NCBI RefSeq assembly: GCF_035083965.1
Contig: NC_089724.1
Coordinates: forward strand, 33,236,722-33,300,721
Length of the DNA: 64,000 nt
Reading direction: 5' to 3'
Origin: Branchiostoma lanceolatum
Taxonomy: Eukaryota > Chordata > Leptocardii > Amphioxiformes > Branchiostomatidae
In this document: positions 10,801-21,548 of the stretch, in pieces
Numbering within the stretch: position 1 is the first letter of the stretch
How the letters are laid out: every line of letters starts with the position of its first letter
Position numbers and translations under genes: made by a program
The notes under the pieces: generated by a model
Databases searched by the model: none
What the model saw: only the letters and a program-made list of their open reading frames with translations
Told to the model about the DNA's origin: nothing

Positions 10801-13564
10801 GTCCACCGCTTTGTCGAAGTACTCCAGCGCCTTGTCGAAGTTCTGTGAGCTGAGCGCCCATATGTTCTCTCTCGAGTAATACCAGCCCATGTCCAGGTAC
10901 ATGGTCCCCACGTTCATCAGGTAAGTAGGGCAGTCTATGTGCTGGTCAGAACCTGATAAAGACAGCATAATTAAGTCAGCAATAGGAGCCCCATCAGCCA
11001 ATCGGATGACCCCATCAGCCAATCGGATGATCCCCGTCTGCTGTTTGCCTGGAACTTACGTTGACTCTTGACAGTAAGCGGCGACATGATTTGACAAAGA
11101 TTGATAAAAACTTGCCGATAACATTTAGAAAACGCAGTATACACTGAAAAGCTACGGTCTATTGATATGCAAATCAAGGACACCGACATGGCGGCACATG
11201 TCCCCTTCATTGATATACAAAGGCTATTTTCGTGAGAGAGGTGTCAAACCTTTACGATTTATGCTGGGCTGAAACTTTATGACCACATCTATGATACAAA
11301 TGAACGGCACACCTATTGCTCTTTGCACCATCTCATAAGCCTGCCTGTGCCTCTCCAGTCCTTGGTTGAGAATGTTCATGTAGCCCACCGGATCGCTTTG
11401 AAGTGTCCGGGCGTGGTGGTGGTGGGCATACCCCAGAGAGTTCACCGTCCTAGCGGTCATTATGTCATCTGTTAAGATCTAAAGTGTAAAGGGATATCCG
11501 AATATTAGTACGTTGTATTTACTCTTGACAGTATACCCTCAAGATAAAAGCATCCACAGAAAAAACAGTGTTTACATTGTCCAATACTACTTTCAAAAGG
11601 CATACTTCAGTGCCAGGTTGCGAATTAGATAGAAATATACGGTGGCCTAGAAAAGAATTATTTTTACCTACGAAAACAAAATTGTCATTATGGGCCACCG
11701 TACATTTTATGAGAAGCATGCATAGAACCTTGTGTTTCGAGGTTTGTGTATGTTTGTGTTTGTGTCAATGATGGCTCGTACCTCCGATTGAATCTCGAGG
11801 GCCTTCTGAAGTTGCTGCACATTTTCTTCATACTGCCCCAGCTGGCTGTAATACACGCCTGGAAGAGTACGGATACTTGGAATCAAACACAACTGAACAT
11901 TTAGAGAAGACTTTAAGTGAAAGCGGATATGTAGTTTTCGGTTTGTTTGTTTGTCCTGGTGTGTTTTTGCTTTTAAGATAAATTCAAAATTGTTCTTTAC
12001 CTTGTGGGTTTACTAATAATCTATCAGACGGGAACCCGGCAGCCTAGGGAGAGACTAGTAATAAAGGTTGATATTGATGTTGACATATAGAGGAATCGAC
12101 CGATCCTGACTGTCTATCCTAATTAGCAGTTTTACAATGATAGCATGTCAATTAGAAGTTAAGACCAATAAGAGAGTGGCTACATGTCCATAAGATATTT
12201 GCATGTTAAGGTTTTGACAGAGGTGGGGTATGGGATTGGCGTATTGTTTGAAACATTTCTACATACCTTCTACGTAGTGATATCGCGCTAAGCTGAGCCG
12301 GACGGTGTCAGTCTCTCTGTTCGGCAGGGTCTGCAGGGTTTTGAACGCCTCGTCCAGGAACCTCCTAGCTGCCTGATAGCTCTGGTTCTGAAGGATGTTC
12401 TCAGCTAGCCAGCACATCATCTCTGCTGCGCACTGCCATTTTCCCTGAAATGAATCCAAAAGGGTCTCATATACAAGTGTCTAGGGATGTCCCTGTAGCT
12501 CAACTGGTAGCAACGTCATAGTTGAGCTCCTGGTTCCAATTAGCTGATAACTGGGAGACCCCGGTTCAATCCTGGGTCAGGACATCTCGGTCGGGGCTGC
12601 GCTCGTCTTCCAGAAGGTTAGTGAAATAGGGGTCTATTTTCATCAGGGTGCACCGATATCGACTTACAACAACCTTTGACCCATTGTCGACGTCACGCAT
12701 GAAACAATTTACGCGTCCAGAGCGATTTGATTCAGTTAAAAACTGCGGTGAGTTACTTTTTCTAGTTGGAGAATAGTCTAAACTTTCCGTAATGTAATTT
12801 TTCAACAGCCGTACCTGCTCTTTTGCTGCGTTCATGCGGCTGTTGTAGAACCTGATCCGTTCGTCCACAGTCAGCATCTGCTCCAGTAACACCCCTACTG
12901 ACGCCTGATGTTTTTCTTTTTTTTCCTTGTCTGACCCCTGATCGTTTTCTTTCTTTTTCTTTTCTGACGCTTGACCTTGATGTTTGGCACTTTCTGGCTC
13001 AGCCGGGTCCAGCCAGAACCGGTTATCACCTTCTTCATGTATGGTCCTAAACAATGCAACAAATGGTGTTTGTCAATAACAAACAAACAAACAAATAAAA
13101 AACAAAAAAACAGCGCATTTAAAAATGACTATCTAATCAAAACGTTTTTTTGCATGTGTGTTTGTTGTGCAGAGTGGAAGTCCCGTAGCCTGTCTGAAAG
13201 GCTGGCTGCTGCAAGAAATAGACAAGCCTGGAGACAGATCTCCATCTTCACTGCTACCTTGTCCCCCCAACGACCCGGAGGTCAAGGGACTAGGTGTGTA
13301 GGTGTGTTGTTGTTGTGCTTGCTTGTTTGTTTGTTTGTTTGTTTACTTAAGGCACAAACAAACAACAATTGTTTGACACTGCATTTTCAGATATCATTCA
13401 AGGTGACACACAACGGGATTACAAATATTTGCTTTATTCAAACACATGTCACCAATTCTTAAGTGTCTACATGCCTGTGTTTGCGTGTGTGTGAGTGTGT
13501 GCACATGTCTGTATGTGCATGTATGTATGTATGTGTGTGTGTGCATGTCCTTGTGTGCTTGTGC

Positions 13565-13631
<67 letters not shown>

Positions 13632-16600
13632 CGCGCATGTCTGTCTGAGTGCTTGTGTTTGTATACGAAAGTGGGTACCTTTCACGAACGTCGGCGGTCT
13701 CCCCCACCACCAAGTGCAGAAACTGTGTGAAGTTTGCAGAGTCGTCGTCGTACTCTTTCAGCGCTCTTTCCAACTCTTTCTTCATCGTTTTGGCGACGTC
13801 ACGCATGCGGCCTTCATAGTACTGTTGGTTGAAACAAGTGACAGAAGCCCTATTCATGAATATCCATGCTACTTTTCTAAGCGTAATCATGGTAGTCTGT
13901 ATAACGCAAACTCCAGCTGTCCGGGGGTTTCTCTCCCCTCTCCGTGGGTGGATAGCCGTTACAGGCGGCGGGCGGACACGGGGCTTGGTTGAAACTAGGC
14001 TATAATCATGGCTGTACTATCTTTTCGCCGCTAGGTGGCGCTACGGGGAGAAGAATACGGTCACACACGTGACTTCGTCTACCTCTGCTCATAACTGGTG
14101 TATTTTGTATGGTGCAGATAGTGTCCTAAATCTAGCGTGTTTTTTTTTTCAAGTGTATGAGTTGACACATACTGTTGTTGATACTACAAAACATCCCAAT
14201 GAATATTTGCTGAGAGAATTAACGCTTGAAACTTTGATTTGATCAAAACATTTGTCTATTTTTGATAATCAATTACACTCTATTACAACAGTCTATTCCA
14301 ATTCTAATTGACCCTATCGGCATTGACACCTACATGCAAGTAGCTCTACATTTTTCAAAGGTAGCGTGCTTCTATTTGTGTTAAAAGGTGTTAAAGGTAC
14401 CTTTTTAAAGCGGTATTCTGCTTTTTCGATTATCTGTCCGACGCCAAAGTCTTTGTCGACACGCAGGGAACACAGGAAGGTCCGGAGCAAATCGTGCATG
14501 TCGTACCGCGAAGGACCGCCAGGAGACGCACTGCAACGGTAAAAGGGAGACATTGTCGAAGTCTTTTACTGTGTGCACAATTTGGACAATTTCTGTTGCC
14601 ACATATCAAACTGTTGATTGCTGTTGTCAGGTCATAATATCTTATTGTATAATTGTCTATTGATACATTACATTTTTCTGTTAACGCTGTTATCCTGAAT
14701 TGAATACAGTATCAGCATTGTTTACAATTGACTGCAACATTTCCAATATGTGGACATCTGTACTGTAAAACCCCTAGACAATGTTCACAACTGACGTCTG
14801 CTATCCCTGACCTTGCCTATTGATAATAATGGTAGGGTATAGGCAAGTGATACCATCTTATAGATAAGCACATATTCTACATCAAAAGGGCCTAGTTACA
14901 TCGATCGTACGATCGTCGCGCGGTCGCAAACTGAGTATAAATCATTTTTATATTCGTGCAAATGTCGTACAATGTTTAATCGTCTTGTTACAATGTTACG
15001 GAAAATATCGTCTTAGGTCCTTGTCAGTGGTTGGTTCTGTCACTGGTTCTTGTCAGTGGTTGGTTCTGTCACTGTCTACTAGAAAAGTCTTCGACATCAA
15101 AATGTACGGCCCTCTACGGCAAATGTGACGGCGACGTTAACTGCTGTTATATGATTCAGTCACATTTACACCGGTGCCCGTAAGGGAGGGGGGGGGGGGG
15201 GTCCCGCGCCCGGGACCCGAAGCCACAAATTTGCTCCGGCGGATTACCTAATACCGGATAGTACCTCTCGGTGTTGTAACGTTTAGCCTACAGCGTCTAT
15301 TTATTACTGTGCCCCGAGATGATTTTAACTCCGACTTAACCCTATCCAGACTGGGCTTTTTTGGTATATCTGGGACTGGGGGGGGGGGCTGATTCGGCCC
15401 CCCCCCTCATAATTTCCGAACGGTATGATGTATCATCACCAAATTTGCAGGGAGTGATATTCACGTCAAGTTTTATCATTCCTGTAATTTTGGTGACGTT
15501 ATGACGTAATATGACGTAATTATGACGTCATCGATGTGATTTTATTGGCTAAATAGGGAATTCCCGTAATATGTAAAGGTATTAAACAAAACGGTTTGTA
15601 ATATTCATTTCAAGGTATGCAAAGGTATACAACGTCAATGGTAAGTACGTTGACGTCAAAATGACGCCATAGAGTGACGTCATGTGTTGTTAGCGATCCC
15701 TTGGGATCCGCCATCTTGGATCGGCCATTTTGAAATTTTCAAAAATCCTTTTTTTCCCCTTTTGACCCCAAAGGACACTGAAAATGGACTAGAAACTTTA
15801 ATCTAAATGTTTCTCATAAAGAAAATGTCAGGTATTGACGATTTTAAAGGCAAAAAAGGCTGCTGATACCCGAAATAGTGATATAGTCCGCCATCTTGGA
15901 TTTTGCCTGATTACGTCATCAAATTAGCATAAATTATGAATATTTAATTAGGAAAGTTACTTCTAATTACATATAATGTTATACATGTAGGAAAACTAGT
16001 GTAGTTGTGCAAGAAAATCTGAGAAATATCATTGTTTTCAAAAAATTGATGATTTTTGCATAAAATGCCTGTCAGAAACCCGTTGCCATGGCAACATGAA
16101 AAATAATAAACTTTAACCATTATTATAAAATTGTTGGCAACAAAATTTTAGGAAAAGTCACCAAGTTTGGTAGTCGTAGCATACATCGTTTGGCAGTAAT
16201 ACGATGTCAAAGTTGGTGCGGGCACTTTTAGCCCCCCCCCCCCCCCCCCCCCCCAGTCTGGATAGGGTTAAAAAAACATCCCGGGACCCGGCTGTGTCCA
16301 AAAATAACTTGGTAGCCGCAGAATGTCCCACAGGACCTTGTAGGGATCACGCCTGAAGGTGCTAAAAACAACAGCCCGTAAAATACCCGGCGGGCCTCTT
16401 TTTCCAACTGTGACTGTAGTACAATTTGATGAACTGACCTGATCAGATTACGCATCTTGAGCTCCATCAGGAGGAATCCAACCGTCTTGCCGCTGTCCAG
16501 AACCTCCTCGGCAGCCTCCTCAGTGAACGGTCCCGCAAACACGGAGATCTGCACCAGTACGTGTTGGAGACGCACAGGCAGGGACTGGTAGGCCTGCAGC

Positions 16601-19600
16601 ATAAACTCACGGATCTCTTTGATATTCTATGACATAAAGAGAAAAAAACATTTAATCTGTCAGTTTTTAAAGGAATCACGGATCTCCTTTATATTCTTCA
16701 GAATAAAAACAAAAGATAAGAAATACATTTGCACCTGTAGTGTTTTGAGCCTATTGAGCATGTCTTCTGGCTTGACCGTGCCGTCACGAAGCTGACTGCA
16801 GACGACCTTGATCGCGATTGGCCAGTTCCCGCATCTAGGAAACAGGCGAACAGCATAACATCAATAGCTGTAAAAAAGCGAAACTATAGCAACTTAACAT
16901 ATTATAAGTGATTATAATCACCCGAACCTATTTTTGTGACTTAAATAACTGAGCGGGGTCAAAAATGACCCCAAAATATTTTGTTCGGTAAAATCTCCCT
17001 TTTCAGTTTTTTCGCTGATTGTTATCCATACATTGTTTCATCAATGTAAGAGGAATGTTTTGGAATCTTTAGATATGAATAATTCACGTTCATTATCATA
17101 ATTTATGCAAAAAGATCAGAAGGACCATGGCCACGTCTTGAACTATTCCTATCTACACCGGGAGGGGATTTTTGAGGCCCACGCCAAATTTCATGTTGCA
17201 TCACTAATGAACGGCTTACGCGAGAGCCACCAAACTTAGTGGTTTTCATAAAATGTCCTTGACAAAAATTTCTAATTGATAAAGTAAGTTCATCGTTTTT
17301 CGTGTTGCCATGGCAATGGGTTTTTGACAGGCATATTTTACAAAATCTGCTAATTTCAGTTCAAATAATGACGTTTCGAGGCTTTGTTGGTACGCCAAAT
17401 GTATTTTCTTACATTGTTATCATCATATGTAATCCAATGTAACTTTTATGATTCAACATTGATATTTTATGCTGATTTGATGACGTCATCCGTCAAAATC
17501 CAAGATGGCGTCATCCGTCAGAATCCCATAAAATTGCGTCATAATGACGTCATAATATGTCATTACGACCTGAAAGTTATTATGGTAATACTAATTCACA
17601 TGTGCATCATCCTCTAAAAATTTGGTGGTCATACAATAAGTAGTTCAGGAGTTACAGAGGGCAGGCCTCAAAAACAGCACATTATTTTTGCTGGGGTCAA
17701 AAATGACCCCAGCGGACTCAACACAGACTTTCCTATATAACGTCAACAGTATTGTGCCCATCTCCCTAGAAAATTATGGGAGGTTAGAAAAGATGTCTAC
17801 TGACAAAGTCACGGAAGGAATTTCTTTTCAGATCAAATATGTTAAAATATCACGTCAAAATCCGCGCCTGGGGTAAAAAATGACCCCACTCGGGTGTTTG
17901 AGGGTTAACAAAATGTTAGATGATATGACGTCCCAAAACTATCTGTTGAGCCGAGTAAAATAAACTGTATACATCATGGCCTACATACATATTTTGTAAC
18001 ACAGACGGAGGCCGATATAGACTTCTAACCACCTTTGACCCGTTGCTGACGCCATACTTCAGAAAGGTGACGTACCCTTTGCAGCTGGGTTATCAGTTAA
18101 GTAGACCAGAGACAAATCGATGAATCGGACTCCTTGTATTGGAGTACAGTTAAATCAATTTTCATAAACATAGCGAAATATTTTGACACGTACCTGTCAG
18201 CCAAAACCTTGGCATCTTCGGGGGATATGACGTCCCTCCCCGCCAGTTTCTGCACCAACTCGACCCCTCCCTCCCGCAACACGTCCAGCTGGGACAGGAT
18301 CAGATTTTTCAACGGGGATTCCTGTTCATGGGGAACGAGGTGGACTCGAGTGGTCACAAATACCTGGATCTGGAACAAATATGTCATAAAAAGGCGTTTA
18401 TAGGACCAATATATGAAAAAAGAAACACACCTAAGATTACATTGAGTATCAGAAGGTAAAATTAACATTATATAAATGATCGAAAATGTGGAATATGTCG
18501 TCATATTGGTCTGTACCTGATTGTTACGTTGCTTTTCAATATTAGCCAAGGTCTCTAGGAATTGCTCCCTGGTATCTCTTTTCTCTAGCAGTCCGTCTGC
18601 GTTGTCCAACATGATCACAGCCTCTGTAACAAAAATATTATGTAAAACATAAAGCATTGTATTTTCTGCGAGGAATTTGGTTTTCTTTCATTTTACCATA
18701 AGGATGCACAATATATCATGTTTTGATAAGCTAAAGGTGACTTGCATGTCTGATAAATCATTATCATGATTTGCCGATTGTCAATGAAAAAAGATGTCAA
18801 ACGGTGCGCATAAATGTATCCTCTATGATTACTTTAAGGTTTGTAAAAATAATACCAAAATATCATACTGTTGTCTGACTGATTGCAACTCAAAGCCTTG
18901 TTTTTTCTCTCACCTTGTTCACTGTAGCTGCTGATAGTGTCGTACACCCTTTCTGGCTCGCAGAAACTCAATGGGTAGCCAAACTCTCGCATAATCTTCA
19001 GATGCACATTTTCCACGCTCATCACCTATAACATGAAATACACTGTCTCTCAACTCTTCTGTAGCAAGGAGAAAACAGGAAAACATGTGGTAATATGAGA
19101 GACGCCCCCTCTGTAAACCGTTAAGAGTAAATAAAGGAACCGATCCCAGAATCTGCCAGCTCAGTTGTACCAGGCAACAAGGAAATGTACATATCTCCTT
19201 TTTTTATACACTGGTGGCAGCGGTGAGCCACTTGTTCTAGTTGTTTTCTGACACAATAGTTTAAAACGTCATGGACATTTTAAAGGTGAACATCTGATTT
19301 TCTGTGTGAGTTGTGAGAATAGTATACCTCTCGCAGGTCAATAAAGATTTCCTCCCTCTCTTGTCGTGCGCATGCGTGATGTGCAAAGGTAGTTTTTCCA
19401 ACCCCACCGAGGCCGGTAATACTGACCACCTGTAGACAAGCGATTAAAAAACGAACATCTGCAGTTCCTACAGTAGCCGTTAGTCCTTTGTTAGCTTGTA
19501 CGTACGGAGCAAAAATTATGGTTTCCGATCTATAAAAAAACGTTATAGTTTCAAAACATGGAGTAGCATCGTTTTCTCAATGTACTTAATGTATGATCGA

Positions 19601-21479
19601 TCTTACGCTACTTTTCTTATCTAATTAGAGCACAAAAAGCATATGAAACAACATAGCAAGCTGTAACAGTGTGTATGATTAAGTTACCAGCTGTCTTATA
19701 TCCCAAGCAGTAGTAAGAGTTCTTCCCTGCAAAGTGTAAAGACTGTTCCCTCAAGGCATTGCCAAAAATGAATTCCCTAGGGAATGCGTGCAAGCGATTT
19801 CTAGAATATCTGGCAACTCAATCGCAGTACTATACTAAAGACGTTGCCAAAAAGAGTAAAGGAGTTTTAGTTGAACCAAACCTTCACATGTTCCTGTCGG
19901 TCGGCTTTGATTTTCTCTAGTAGATTTTTCATGTCACCATCCCGCCCCACCAGGTCAAGGGTCACGTGGTCTCGCTGAAGATTCTCCTCGTTTTCTAACT
20001 GGACTTTGTAAGCCTCTATGTCCTCCTGTAGTGCAATAATTATCGTCAAGTATTTCTCGGCACCATGTCCTCCTGTAGTACAATACCTATCGTAAAGTAT
20101 TTCTCGGCACCCTGAGCTTCCGTAGTATTTGTTTTATGACATATTACTTTATTAAATGTTATAGACATCAGATTTTATGCTTAAAGACCCCAGGGCTCAG
20201 TAAAGACAGATAAGAAATTAAAGTATGGCTACACATAAAGACGTTAGCTTAAATGACACCAAGCCCAAAAATAAAGTAATGACAATGGCTTGCGATATAG
20301 TTTGATACATTAGCTGGCAGTTTTATGCACAGTTCAACAGAGCCCCAACCCATACTGGATTCCTAGACTGCAAGAATGAGGAGGAGAATGTGCAATGCGA
20401 TGATAAAGAGCAACTAACGAGGGAGAGAAAAGTCACATCCCTCGTTTTGCTAATTTCAAACGTACCTTGAAGTACACCCTGTGGAAATTTTCCGTCGCCT
20501 CCAGCAGCTGAAGGATGTATTCAAGTCTATCTTCATCATTGTCTCCGAGGCGATTTTCTAAGTAATAAGATGTCAACATCATGGTATGTTGAGTGTTTTC
20601 TTCCAAGATACTTTTGCTTTAGGCTAATTGAATTCGGTGAATGGAGCCGAATGTAATGGACCGATCCCAAAGCCACGCCTCCTGTTCTATTTCGAGCACC
20701 TCCGTCAAAAACAGGGCTTGACGGACCAAAATTGGACGCCGCGGCTTGGTTGTGAATAATGCCTCTGACTTTGGTTTAGCTTTTGAGGCTCTGAAACCCT
20801 TTCAGAGCTGACCAAATAAGAATGCAATAGCTTCTTTGTTGCTGGTTGTATCCACCGAGTAAGAGTTGTTTGAGGAGGGGGGTAGACGTAGTTGCGATAA
20901 TAGCGTTATGTTTTCGGCCAATGTTGAAGCGGTAGGCGCCGCGTAGCATTACCTTGTCGGTGGGCATCAGCGCCCGGTTTTTGACAAGCAGTCGATGCAC
21001 GTGTAAAACAGGGTTTGTATTTCTGTGACAGGGTTCCCACTGTATTGGCTGCATGCCATAACAGCTGCATGATATTTTGTATCTAAGAATTAAAATGCCC
21101 ACTTTTACTTCCCTGTTAACTTTCAAATTAACCAGTTTCACACGCCAGTAACGGAAGAGGCAAAACTCTTCGCTAGCGGACGTTGTAGTAGTTGGCATGT
21201 GGTACAAGCTTCCTCTCCTTGAGTGCCCGAGCTGTTTTATTTTTAAAAATTCGTTTTTGTCTTGAGCATGCGCGCAGCCAATACAGTGGAAAACCTGTCA
21301 CAGATATACGTTATCTGCCTTACACGTACCATTTCTGCCCCACCAGCGCTGTTTTTGACGGAGGTGTTCAAATAGAACAGGGGGTTCTATGGGTCTTCTA
21401 TACGTTCGATATGGTGTTCGACAGGATCGGTCTATTGAACAGTCTTGACTTTAAGTTTCGAAAGTCGAGAAGCACCGGT

Positions 21480-21548
<69 letters not shown>

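Larger units (their letters stand above)
7877..13821 (-). other. Linker and C-terminal TPR region, exons 12-20
   Basis: Exon 13 (13046-12815) contains a Lys/Glu/Gln-rich low-complexity linker (residues like KKKKEN and KEKKEKH). Exons 14-19 show TPR-like helix pairs: YYSQLGQYEENVQQLQKALE in exon 15, NFDKALEYFDKAVDLEKRM in exon 17, MARCYQAKREYDNAISQGK in exon 18, and RFHHDKKDYEAARKLYMESL in exon 19. Exon 20 adds VDWEWGRLKEAILTL and ends at TGA 7877. The order resembles nephrocystin-3-type TPR arrays fused to NB-ARC domains in invertebrate deuterostomes. Confidence 0.8.
14401..20025 (-). other. NB-ARC module, exons 4-11
   Basis: Exon 4 (20025-19882) has a helical linker and LVGRDGDMKNL. Exon 5 carries the Walker A P-loop GLGGVGKTT. 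Exon 7 carries Walker B (AVIMLDNADGLL). Exon 8 begins VFVTTR (RNBS-B/sensor 1). Exon 9 has CGNWPIAIKVV, corresponding to GLPLA. Exon 10 encodes the winged helix (SVFAGPFTEEAAEEVL). Exon 11 has RYDMHDLLR, the MHD motif. All key ATPase motifs are present, so nucleotide binding is expected. Two related MITEs lie in the introns between exons 8 and 11. Confidence 0.88.

Noticed and set aside
13446-13992. Several ORFs rich in Cys/Val or Thr/His on both strands
   Set aside because: Translations of the TG/CA microsatellite. The only real coding here is the minus-strand exon 13821-13679.
20776-21207. 143-codon minus-strand ORF
   Set aside because: Lies inside the TIR element 20655-21440, has no transposase motif and no splice support.
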